Source of the DNA: Phycisphaerales bacterium Planc_01
Lineage (GTDB): Bacteria > Planctomycetota > Phycisphaerae > Sedimentisphaerales > Anaerobacaceae
Length of the DNA stretch: 64,000 nucleotides
Assembly (NCBI GenBank): GCA_001603075.1
Contig: LVBB01000014.1
Coordinates: forward strand, 116,147-180,146
Reading direction: 5' to 3'
Shown here: positions 17,766 to 25,353 of the stretch, in pieces
Layout: each line of letters begins with the position of its first letter
How positions within the stretch are numbered: the first letter of the stretch is position 1
Program-made: the position numbers and the translations under genes
The notes under the pieces: generated by a model
Database searches by the model: none
The model's input: only the letters and a program-made list of their open reading frames with translations
Told to the model about the DNA's origin: nothing

Positions 17766-19196
17766 ATGAGCGAAGAACGGCAGTCACAACAGACGCAGGC
17801 GGGAGATGAATTCGAGCGTGAGCCGGTGCCGCAGAGAAGACTGCTCGGCTTCAAGAGTTTCGTCGGCATGTACGCGGGCGAGCATTGCGCCGGCACCGAA
17901 CTGATGATCGGGCCGTTGTTCGTGGCCGCCGGCGTCAGCGCGTTCGACGTCGTCGTCGGACTGATCGCAGGCAACGTACTGGCCGTGCTGAGCTGGGTGT
18001 TCCTGTGCGCCCCGATCGCCACGCGGGCCCGCTTGACGCTCTACTACCAACTGGAGAAGATCTGCGGACGCCAGCTTGTGACGCTCTACAACCTCGCCAA
18101 CGGCGTGATGTTCTGCTTCCTGGCCGGCGCCATGGTGACGGTCTCGGCCACAGCGCTCGGCGTCTGGTTCAAATTCCCCATGCCGGAACTGAGCGACAAT
18201 TACCCGAACAGCATCGGATGGGTGATCGCGGTGCTGGCGTGCGGCGCGATGATCTCCGTCGTAGCCGCCTATGGCTACGAGGTGGTCTCCAAGGTCGCCA
18301 ATGTCGCGGCCCCGTGGATGGTGCTCGTGTTCATCGCCTTCGGGCTGGTCGGCTTGCGGCAGTTCATCGATGCCACCGGCTCGGAAGTCAACAGTCTTAC
18401 GGACGTCTGGACGCTCGCCAAGACGCACATCTGGCAGGGAGGCGACCCGCACCCCGGACGGGTCAAGTTCACCTTCTGGCACGTGGCGTTCTTCGCATGG
18501 TTCTGCAACATGGCGATGCACATCGGGATGAGCGACCTGTCGGTTCTTCGCTTCGCGAGGAAATCGTGGTACGCCGTGGCCAGCGGGACCGGCATGTTCC
18601 TCGGGCACTTCCTGGCCTGGCTGGCGGCGTCCATCCTCTACGCATTCCAGATGCACGCCGAGCCGGGCAACACGAAGGTATTGCCGGGTCCGCTCGCCTA
18701 TCAGGCCGCCGGCCTGGCCGGCCTGATCTGCGTCATCATCGCCGGCTGGACCACCGCCAACCCGACCATCTACCGCGCCGGCCTGGCGTTCCAGGCGATC
18801 GTTCCCAGGTCCTCGCGTTTCCGCGTGACGTTGATCACGGGCGCCATCGCGACCGTCGCGGCGATGTTCCCGGCGCTGGCGATGAGGCTGCTGGACTTCG
18901 TGGCCCTTTACGGGCTGGTCCTGATGCCGATGGGCGCCGTCGTCTTCGTGGACTTCTGGCTGATCCCCAAGCTCGGCCTGCAAGGCTCTTATGCCGAACT
19001 CAGCGGCCGTCACTTCAACTGGGCCGCCTTCGCCGCCTGGATTGTGACCCTGGCGATCTGCTTGGGCATCGTCTTCATCGTCGGCAACTGGACGCTGTAC
19101 TTCGTCGCCCTGCCGGGTTGGTTCATCGCATCAGCCGTATACATCGTTCTGAGCCGGGTCTATCAGAAACAGGGCCGCCCTGCCGCGTCGCTATAA
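17766..19196 (+). CDS. NCS1-like permease, probable sugar or nucleobase transporter
   Basis: The 476-aa membrane protein has about 12 hydrophobic segments and an APC/NCS1 (cytosine/purine permease) appearance: RLLGFKSFVGMYAGEHCAGTELMIGPLFVAAG, the unwound-helix-like WTTANPTIYRAG, and LYGLVLMPMGAVVFVDFW. NCS1 proteins import nucleobases and related compounds with Na+ or H+. Its position between rhaA and a small membrane protein suggests it instead imports L-rhamnose or a degradation product; this is inference. The ATG at 17766 has GGGAAGGGAC upstream. It ends 11 bp before the next gene. Confidence 0.82.
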   Translation: MSEERQSQQTQAGDEFEREPVPQRRLLGFKSFVGMYAGEHCAGTELMIGPLFVAAGVSAFDVVVGLIAGNVLAVLSWVFLCAPIATRARLTLYYQLEKICGRQLVTLYNLANGVMFCFLAGAMVTVSATALGVWFKFPMPELSDNYPNSIGWVIAVLACGAMISVVAAYGYEVVSKVANVAAPWMVLVFIAFGLVGLRQFIDATGSEVNSLTDVWTLAKTHIWQGGDPHPGRVKFTFWHVAFFAWFCNMAMHIGMSDLSVLRFARKSWYAVASGTGMFLGHFLAWLAASILYAFQMHAEPGNTKVLPGPLAYQAAGLAGLICVIIAGWTTANPTIYRAGLAFQAIVPRSSRFRVTLITGAIATVAAMFPALAMRLLDFVALYGLVLMPMGAVVFVDFWLIPKLGLQGSYAELSGRHFNWAAFAAWIVTLAICLGIVFIVGNWTLYFVALPGWFIASAVYIVLSRVYQKQGRPAASL

Positions 19197-19207
19197 GGAG
19201 AAATCCC

Positions 19208-19411
19208 ATGCGTTCGATCCTGAAAGTCGTCTCGCTGCTGTCGTTGGTTGCTCTGATCCTGCCCTCGATCCTGTTTCTGGCCGGTCGGGTGGACCTGGAC
19301 AAAGCCAAGTGGATCATGGTCCTGGCGACCATCATCTGGTTCGTCACCGCCACCGGCTGGATGTGGAAAGAGCCGACCAAGGTGCAGAAGGACGAGGTTG
19401 TCGTGCCGTAG
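19208..19411 (+). CDS. Small two-helix membrane protein in the rha cluster
   Basis: The 67-aa protein has two predicted membrane helices (about residues 5-27 and 35-51) and a short charged C-terminal tail. The ATG at 19208 has a good AAGGAG site that overlaps the end of the permease gene region, and the gene is tightly spaced between the permease and the sulfatase. I do not recognise a family. Its size and position suggest an accessory subunit or stabiliser of the preceding permease, but nothing in the sequence proves this. Confidence 0.75.
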   Translation: MRSILKVVSLLSLVALILPSILFLAGRVDLDKAKWIMVLATIIWFVTATGWMWKEPTKVQKDEVVVP

Positions 19412-19444
19412 TTCGCAGAGGGGATATGCCAGAAGGAGGCGCGC

Positions 19445-20836
19445 GTGACCGAATCGAGAAGGGGTTTTCTGCGCCGACTGGGCCTCAGCGCGGCCGGCGT
19501 CGTCCTGGGCGGGTGCGCCATAGATGGACCGTCTACCCGGAAGACCAGACCCAACATTGTCTTCATCCTGCTGGACGACATGGGCTGGTCGGATCTGGCC
19601 TGCTACGGCCACGCGTTTCACCAGACGCCCAACATCGACCACCTGGCCAGGCAAGGCATGCGATTCACGGACGCCTACGCGGCCTGTCCGGTCTGCTCGC
19701 CGACGCGGGCCAGCATCATGGCGGGCCAGTATCCCGCCCGGGTCGGGATCACCGACTTCATCCCGGGCCACTGGCGGCCCTACGAGAAGCTGCGCGTGCC
19801 GACGAACCGAACGCAGCATCTGCCGCTCGAAATCGTCACGCTCGCCGAGGCCCTTCGAGCCGCAGGCTATGCCACAGGCCACGTCGGCAAGTGGCATCTC
19901 GGCGGGGCCGACCACGAGCCGCAATCGCAGGGCTTCGATTTCGTCCGCCTGGGCGGACAGAATCGAACCGACAAGCAGGTCACCGCGTTCACCGACAGCG
20001 CCATCGAGTTCATTGAGACCCACAGTGACCGGCCGTTTTTCCTGCACCTGTCCCACCACAGCGTCCACATTCCGCTCGAAGCCCCGCAGCACCTCGTCGA
20101 GAAATACGAGAACAAACCCAAGCCGGCCACCGGGATCAACAACCCTGTGTACGCCGCGATGGTCGAACACGTGGACTACAACGTCGGGCGGGTGCTGGCC
20201 AGGCTCGACGGGTTGAATCTGTCCGGCAACACGATTGTGATCTTCTTCTCCGACAACGGCGGCCTGCACCAGATGTACACGGGCGAAGGCCCGATCGTGA
20301 CAACCAACGCCCCATTGCGAGGCGAGAAGGGCACGCTGTACGAAGGCGGCATTCGCGTGCCGCTGATCGTGCGCTGGCCCGGTGTGATCCGGCCGAGGAG
20401 TGTATGCCCGACGCCTGTGACGAGCGTGGACTTCTACCCGACTCTGTTGGAGATCGCCGGCGCCGCAAGACCGGTCGAACAGGGGCTCGACGGCCGGAGT
20501 CTGCTCCCCCTGCTTCAACAGACAGGCCGATTCGAGGACCGCGCCCTCTACTGGCACTACCCGCACTACCACCATTCGACGCCCGCCGGCGCGATCCGCG
20601 AAGGCGACTGGAAGCTCATCGAATTCTTCGAGAACAACCTCTCGCGATTGCACAATCTGCGAGACGACATCGGCGAGCAGACCGACCTGACCGCCGTGTT
20701 TCCTCGAAAGGCGCTGGAGCTTCAGACCAAGCTGGCGCTGTGGCGGCAGTCGGTGGGCGCCGCGATGCCACAAGCCAACCCCGACTTCGACCCCGCCCGA
20801 CGCCGGGAATGGGGAACCCACCCCGACCGAAGGTAG
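19445..20836 (+). CDS. Exported formylglycine-dependent sulfatase
   Basis: The 463-aa type I sulfatase starts with GTG at 19445, preceded by AAGGAGG. A twin-arginine-like start (ESRRGFLRRLGL) and lipobox LGGC (Cys24) suggest export as a lipoprotein. The metal site begins with NIVFILLDDMGWSD. The active-site CSPTR motif (residues 84-88) supplies Cys84 for conversion to formylglycine. GHVGKWHLGG and FFSDNGG are further family motifs. It probably removes sulfate esters from a polysaccharide outside the cytoplasm. Together with rhamnose catabolic genes this points to a sulfated rhamnose- or fucose-containing glycan such as an ulvan-type polymer, which is inference. No formylglycine-generating enzyme is in the window. 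Confidence 0.92.
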   Translation: MTESRRGFLRRLGLSAAGVVLGGCAIDGPSTRKTRPNIVFILLDDMGWSDLACYGHAFHQTPNIDHLARQGMRFTDAYAACPVCSPTRASIMAGQYPARVGITDFIPGHWRPYEKLRVPTNRTQHLPLEIVTLAEALRAAGYATGHVGKWHLGGADHEPQSQGFDFVRLGGQNRTDKQVTAFTDSAIEFIETHSDRPFFLHLSHHSVHIPLEAPQHLVEKYENKPKPATGINNPVYAAMVEHVDYNVGRVLARLDGLNLSGNTIVIFFSDNGGLHQMYTGEGPIVTTNAPLRGEKGTLYEGGIRVPLIVRWPGVIRPRSVCPTPVTSVDFYPTLLEIAGAARPVEQGLDGRSLLPLLQQTGRFEDRALYWHYPHYHHSTPAGAIREGDWKLIEFFENNLSRLHNLRDDIGEQTDLTAVFPRKALELQTKLALWRQSVGAAMPQANPDFDPARRREWGTHPDRR

Positions 20837-20946
20837 GCGTCGCACTCATCGTCCATGCCAAAGCCAGAACACCGTGGACAGAAGCGGATAGATGTGTTAG
20901 TAGTGGTCGCTTCGAATGACATTCTGGAACCTCTCGTAGGGAATTC

Positions 20947-22917
20947 GTGCAGATGGACAAGGCATTAGCGGATCTGATCAAGATATCGACGACGACCGGC
21001 AAGGACCCCGAACTGGTGCTCGGCGGCGGGGGCAACACATCGGTCAAGACGGCCGACGGCAAGCACATGTACATCAAGGCCAGCGGCACAGCGCTGAAGG
21101 ACATGAGCGCCGATCGCGGCTGGCGGCGACTGCGGATCGAATCGGTGCTGTCGATTCTCAGCGACAAGTCTCTCGGCAAGCAGGACGCGATCCGGCGGGA
21201 AACGGAGGTCGTCAACCGCCTGCTGCAAAGCTGCGACGACGATGTGACCAGCGGCGCGCGGCCCTCCGTCGAGGCCCATCTGCACGCGCTGCTGGATACC
21301 CACGTGATCCATCTGCACCCGCTCGTGGTCGCCGCCTATGTCAGCGCCAGGAACGGGCGGAGGGCGATCGAGAAGCTGTTTGCCGGCGAACGAATCACAC
21401 CCCTGTGGGTGCCCTATACCGATCCGGGCTTCATGCTTGCCGGGAAGATCGCCAGGCTCGTTGGCGAGTACGAGCAGGAGCATGGCCGCAAGCCGAACGT
21501 TCTCTTCCTGGAAAAGCACGGCCTGTTCGTCACCGCCGGCAGCGCCAATACCGCCATTCAGATCGTTCGGCATGTCATCGCGCTGTGCACGAACGGGCTC
21601 AGACCCGTCAAACCCGGCCAGATCAGACTGGCCTCGGCCGAGAGCATTACCGGCACGATGCTGGCGATTCGAAAGGCCGTCTTCGTGGCCACCGGCCAAT
21701 ACCTCCCTGTCAGTTATTACCCCGCCCATGAGGCGGTTGCGTCGTTCATGGCCCACAGACAGGCGGCCAGACTGCTGGCGACCCCCGCGCTGAATCCGGA
21801 TGAGCTGGTCTACGCCAACGGTTCGGCGATGTGGGTGGAAACGGTCAAAGCCGAAGCGATCGCCAGGCGGCTGCGGTCGCTGGCCGAGCGCGGGCAGAAG
21901 GTCCCGGCGGCGTTCGTTGTCAAAGGCCTGGGCCTGTTCGTCGCCGCCGAGAAGAACGTCTCGGGATTGATTGCCGACATCACCGACACCAGTCTGAAGG
22001 TGCGGATGCACGCGGCCCGGATGGGCGGCGTCCTGGCGCTGACCGCCCGCGAGCAGGACTTCATCAACAACTGGGAGTCGGAGGCGTTCCGCAAGAAGCT
22101 CGTCAGCAGCGAAGGGCCGGGCGAGCTGGCCAATCGCATCGCCATCGTGACCGGCGCCGGCAGCGGCCTCGGCAGGAGCATCGCCGTGGGCCTGGCGCGA
22201 GCCGGGGCCATGGTGGCGTTGGCGGACGTGGATGAGCAAGCCGCGATGGAAACCGCCGAGAGGATCGCCGCCGAGCGGCCGGCGAGCCAGACGATGGTCG
22301 TGCCCTGCAACGTCACCAGCGAGTCCGGCGTGCAGAAGGCGTTCGAGGCCCTGCTCGCACACTGGGGCGGCCTGGACATCGTGGTCAATGCCGCAGGTCT
22401 GGCACCGGCTTTCGCACTGGTGGATATGCCGGCCGACAAATGGCGGATGGCCCTTGAAGTCAACCTGACCGGCTATTTCCTCATGGCCCGCCAGGCCGCA
22501 CGCATCATGATCCAGCAGGGTATCGGAGGCAACATCATCAACCTCAGCTCCAAATCGGGGCTCGACGCCAGCAGGAACAACTCCGCCTACAATGCCACGA
22601 AGGCCGGGGAACTGCATCTGGCCCGAGGCTGGGCCCTCGAACTCGGCGAGCACGGCATCCGTGTCAATTCCGTCGCACCGGGCAACGTATTCGAAGGTTC
22701 CAGGATCTGGAACCCCGAGTACATCAAGGTCTGCGCCAGGAAGTACGGGATCCGACCCGATGAGGTCCTCCCCTACTACGTCGGCAAGACGGCGCTGAAA
22801 CGGGAGATCAAGGGCCAGGACATCGCCGATGCGGTGGTGTTTCTCTGCTCGGATAGGGCCAGAACGATCACGGGCCAGGTCCTCGTCGCCGACGCCGGAC
22901 AGGTCATGGTCAGGTGA
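20947..22917 (+). CDS. Bifunctional rhamnulose-1-phosphate aldolase / short-chain dehydrogenase
   Basis: The 656-aa fusion has an N-terminal class II aldolase domain with LGGGGNTSVK (phosphate loop, about 25-34), a Glu near 109 and an HLH metal motif (about 122-124). The C-terminal short-chain dehydrogenase starts near residue 400 with TGAGSGLGRSIA and has a YNATK active site near 547. This matches the RhaEW type, in which rhamnulose-1-phosphate is split to DHAP and L-lactaldehyde and the second domain oxidises the aldehyde. GTG at 20947 has AGGGA upstream; an ATG two codons later is also possible. It is the last gene of the rhamnose cluster, 110 bp after the sulfatase. Confidence 0.9.
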   Translation: MQMDKALADLIKISTTTGKDPELVLGGGGNTSVKTADGKHMYIKASGTALKDMSADRGWRRLRIESVLSILSDKSLGKQDAIRRETEVVNRLLQSCDDDVTSGARPSVEAHLHALLDTHVIHLHPLVVAAYVSARNGRRAIEKLFAGERITPLWVPYTDPGFMLAGKIARLVGEYEQEHGRKPNVLFLEKHGLFVTAGSANTAIQIVRHVIALCTNGLRPVKPGQIRLASAESITGTMLAIRKAVFVATGQYLPVSYYPAHEAVASFMAHRQAARLLATPALNPDELVYANGSAMWVETVKAEAIARRLRSLAERGQKVPAAFVVKGLGLFVAAEKNVSGLIADITDTSLKVRMHAARMGGVLALTAREQDFINNWESEAFRKKLVSSEGPGELANRIAIVTGAGSGLGRSIAVGLARAGAMVALADVDEQAAMETAERIAAERPASQTMVVPCNVTSESGVQKAFEALLAHWGGLDIVVNAAGLAPAFALVDMPADKWRMALEVNLTGYFLMARQAARIMIQQGIGGNIINLSSKSGLDASRNNSAYNATKAGELHLARGWALELGEHGIRVNSVAPGNVFEGSRIWNPEYIKVCARKYGIRPDEVLPYYVGKTALKREIKGQDIADAVVFLCSDRARTITGQVLVADAGQVMVR

Positions 22918-23026
22918 AACGTCCGCCGGACCGCGACGTTGCGCTGCCTGACCTGCCTTTCTTGCCATCGCGATGGAAAAAGTCCGAAAAGAACACCCCT
23001 GTCCGCCCATTCTGCCAAGTTTTCTC

Positions 23027-23055
23027 TTGACATTCCCGACATGAGCCGGTAATAA
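23027..23055 (+). promoter_or_regulatory. Sigma-70-like promoter facing a gene-free region
   Basis: A perfect TTGACA (23027-23032), a 17-nt spacer and TAATAA (23050-23055) predict a transcript starting near 23062. No credible gene follows, which is why a non-coding RNA is proposed. Confidence 0.5.
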
Positions 23056-23061
23056 GGGGGC

Positions 23062-23560
23062 GTAAACTCACATGGTCCTCACGTATGGAGGAGGCCATCC
23101 CGAATCGCTCTTGCGGGTCCGGCCATAGGACTATGTGTTCAAGGAGGAGAGCCTCTGGTTGGAGGCAGAGGCATGGTTGCATACGCACAATGCTTATGGA
23201 CAGCAGGACTGTCGGTGCCCAGGCGTGCCCCGCTCGGATCGGGGCTGGCCGGCCGGGGCCTTTTCGGGCCCTCCCGTGCGGATGATCGCAGGCCGGACAT
23301 ACGCTCGTCGGGATGCCGCCAGACGCTTCTTACGGCTCCAAATCTCTCCTCATACGACCTTTGCGCCCTCGCTGCCGCCCAGACCCCGTCTTGCATGTCT
23401 GAAAGAGACGGCGGTTCTCTGGACCGCATGGGCGAGAGATCGACGGACCGACGCCTGAACGAAATTCACGGAGGACACCATTTTCGCTCTCTCTCTTACT
23501 TATCTCTCACTCTCCGTTGCGCAGCCCTCCCGTCAGGGTGGCTGGAGGGCTGCGTGACAC
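23062..23560 (+). ncRNA. Candidate structured non-coding RNA (unassigned)
   Basis: Downstream of the promoter about 500 bp hold a series of local hairpins. These are ATGG+TCCTC/GAGGA+CCAT at 23072-23098, GCCTCT/AGAGGC at 23151-23172, GCCCCG/CGGGGC at 23227-23245, GGGCC/GGCCC at 23256-23271, CCGTCT/AGACGG at 23386-23411, GCGGT/ACCGC at 23411-23427, and a 12-bp stem at 23519-23556. I checked for RNase P RNA, tmRNA, 6S and SRP RNA hallmarks and did not recognise them. Open frames here have compositions unlike the neighbouring proteins. The ends are uncertain. Confidence 0.35.
23519..23556. repeat. Long inverted repeat / stem-loop
   Basis: GCGCAGCCCTCC and GGAGGGCTGCGT form a 12-bp stem (one G-T end pair) around a 13-nt loop. 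Neither strand has a T-tract after it, so it is not a standard terminator, although it could end the proposed RNA. Confidence 0.7.
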
Positions 23561-23822
23561 CTTCGTTCGCGAGGCGCCATGTCCGCGTCTCAGCGACAAT
23601 CCGAAGAAGGCGTGCAAGGTGCACCCTGCAGTCGATGTCATATTCCCATAGCCCCGCACCGTGGCAATCCAGGGGCCCACAGGGGGCGCTCCCACAAGCC
23701 GTGGGGGTACCTTCTGAGGACCTCGCCTGTTGCAGACGATGGCCTTCGTGGCCTCTGGGTTGCCTGTTTTTCTCTCCCTTGCCGTTCCGGATCGCCTGAG
23801 GCGGTCTGTCTGTCACCAGCGT
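23561..23822. other. Intergenic, hairpin-containing, no gene recognised
   Basis: This stretch follows the GDPD gene on the minus strand. It contains a CCCAC/GTGGG hairpin near 23691-23705 and a GCCCC/GGGGC pairing but no convincing ORF. It may belong to the candidate RNA or be the 3' region of the GDPD gene. Confidence 0.35.
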
Positions 23823-24767
23823 CTATGGCGACCGGTCCATCGACTCTGCGAGGGACGGCATCGATCCGACAGGCGTCTCCAGCCGGCCCAGCAGGGCCAG
23901 CAGCCGGTCGGGGTAGTCCGTTACGATCCCATCGACACCCAGCGTCAGCATTCGGTGCATATCACGGGTCTCGTTGACCGTCCAGACATGGATCTCCATG
24001 TTGCGTCCGTGGACCGTCGCGATAAACCGGGGAGTGACCACCCGACGGGGCCCGTGGTACTCAGGCACCTGCACGGCTTGGGCAGGCGGGCGATACGTCC
24101 ACCCGAGCCGCAGCAGTCCCAGCGTGTAGAGGGTCCGCACCTCGGCCTCGGTGGCGGCCGTGGCCGCTTCGGGGCAGAGGCGACGAAACTCCCGCATGAC
24201 GTCCACATCGAATGAGACGATCAGAACGCGTCCAGACATGCCATGGTCGCGGATCAACTGGGCCAAACGCCCTGCGACAGCCGGCCCAGACGACTTGATC
24301 TCGATGTTCATGGGGACCTCGGGCAAGGCGGTGAAGACTTCCGCCAAAGTCGGGACGGTCAGGCCGCGTCCCCGATACGGAAAGCTCTGTCCATCGTCGG
24401 CCGTCCAGGTGTAGCCGGCGTCGAGCCGGCGGAGTTCAGCCAGTGTGAGATCCCCAACGGCGCCCGTGCCGTTTGTCGTCCGATCCACGGTCGAATCGTG
24501 CAGGACGACGATCTCGCCGTCCTTTGTGACTTGAACGTCCATCTCCAGGACATCGACACCGAGCGCCGCTGCCTGCCGGAAGGCGTACAGGGTGTTCTCC
24601 GGCCAGAGCCCCGCGCCGCCCCGGTGGGCAATCGCAAGAACGCCGTCCCGGTCGAAGAGCGGCCCCGAGCGAATCGGCCTGGCCCGAACGACCAGCAAGC
24701 CATAGGCTACAACCACAGACCCGACCAGAGACGCAAGCAGGAGAAACGGTCTTTTGCGCATCTTCAT
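23823..24767 (-). CDS. Glycerophosphodiester phosphodiesterase family protein
   Basis: The 314-aa protein has an N-terminal signal anchor (about residues 5-27) followed by a complete GDPD TIM barrel. Catalytic features are IAHRGGAGLWPENT (His-Arg and Glu), EMDVQVTKDGEIVVLHDSTVDRTTNGTG split around the metal site, and MNIEIK. The domain hydrolyses glycerophosphodiesters to glycerol-3-phosphate and an alcohol. The membrane anchor suggests activity on the outer side of the cytoplasmic membrane. The ATG at 24767 is preferred because it starts the basic MKMRKRPF signal sequence; the frame extends 30 codons upstream without signal-like sequence. It stands alone on this strand. Confidence 0.92.
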   Translation of the reverse strand: MKMRKRPFLLLASLVGSVVVAYGLLVVRARPIRSGPLFDRDGVLAIAHRGGAGLWPENTLYAFRQAAALGVDVLEMDVQVTKDGEIVVLHDSTVDRTTNGTGAVGDLTLAELRRLDAGYTWTADDGQSFPYRGRGLTVPTLAEVFTALPEVPMNIEIKSSGPAVAGRLAQLIRDHGMSGRVLIVSFDVDVMREFRRLCPEAATAATEAEVRTLYTLGLLRLGWTYRPPAQAVQVPEYHGPRRVVTPRFIATVHGRNMEIHVWTVNETRDMHRMLTLGVDGIVTDYPDRLLALLGRLETPVGSMPSLAESMDRSP

Positions 24768-24865
24768 GCCCCGACGGTTGCATGCAGCCAAAGAGAACGC
24801 CTTGCACGCCTGTGAAATCGCGAAAGAGACGACAACCGCATCAGAAACATGCGACAACCTGAGAT

Positions 24866-24893
24866 TTGGACTTGGTCAAGTGCGCAGTATACT
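24866..24893 (+). promoter_or_regulatory. Promoter of the STAS-domain gene
   Basis: TTGGAC (24866-24871), a 16-nt spacer and TATACT (24888-24893) predict transcription from about 24900, giving a 60-nt leader before the ATG at 24960. Confidence 0.65.
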
Positions 24894-24959
24894 TTATGTA
24901 GGAAAGGGTGCAATATCGCAGACCTCACCAGACATGGACCTCGGAGCGATGGTGAAACG

Positions 24960-25331
24960 ATGGGCGATGAAAAGGAACGCAACACAGATACCGGGCACGC
25001 ATCAGAACAAGTCCTCGTCATCGCCCTGCCTCGCGAGAAGGATGGGAGCGATGCGCTGGACATCGCCGCCGAGATGGCAAACAGCGACCCGGCGCGACAT
25101 GTGGTCGTCGATTTCTCCTGCGCCCAGGTGATGACGTCAGGCATGCTCTCGCAACTGATGGTTCTCGAGCGGCAACTCGATGCACGCGACAGAAGACTCG
25201 TCCTCTGCTCGGTCCCGGACAGCATCATGCGACTGTTGCGGTGCGTCGGTCTGTGGGGTCTCTTCCGGTTCGCCAAAGACCGCCAGGCGGCGATGGAGTC
25301 TCTGAGCGGCGCCTGCTGCAGACCGTCGTAA
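24960..25331 (+). CDS. STAS-domain protein (anti-sigma factor antagonist-like)
   Basis: The 123-aa soluble protein has the STAS pattern: a beta strand VLVIALPRE, then HVVVDFSCAQVMTSGMLSQLMVLERQL, RRLVLCSVPDSIMRLLRCVGLWGLF. The residue usually phosphorylated in SpoIIAA-type antagonists would fall at the MTSGML turn, where Thr-Ser are present. Such proteins bind anti-sigma kinases or act in partner-switching and signalling complexes. No RsbW-like kinase gene lies nearby, so the partner is unknown. The ATG at 24960 is chosen because it lies a normal distance from the promoter; the frame is open for 37 codons upstream but that would start upstream of the -10 box. Confidence 0.8.
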   Translation: MGDEKERNTDTGHASEQVLVIALPREKDGSDALDIAAEMANSDPARHVVVDFSCAQVMTSGMLSQLMVLERQLDARDRRLVLCSVPDSIMRLLRCVGLWGLFRFAKDRQAAMESLSGACCRPS

Positions 25332-25353
25332 GGGCGGCCCATCCCCGTCGGGA

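Noticed and set aside
10599-22917. Bacterial microcompartment for rhamnose/fucose breakdown
   Set aside because: No shell-protein genes and no CoA-acylating aldehyde dehydrogenase are present; the aldolase is instead fused to a short-chain dehydrogenase.
20965-23010. Minus-strand open frame of 681 codons opposite the aldolase-SDR gene
   Set aside because: It is antisense to a protein with complete aldolase and SDR motifs, and its own translation has no domain-like pattern.
23173-23799. Plus-strand 208-codon frame preceded by an AAGGAGG-like sequence
   Set aside because: Composition (Arg, Ser, Cys, Pro-rich, no hydrophobic periodicity) is unlike real proteins in the window, and strong hairpins sit between the ribosome-like site and the ATG. 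It is treated as part of the candidate RNA region.
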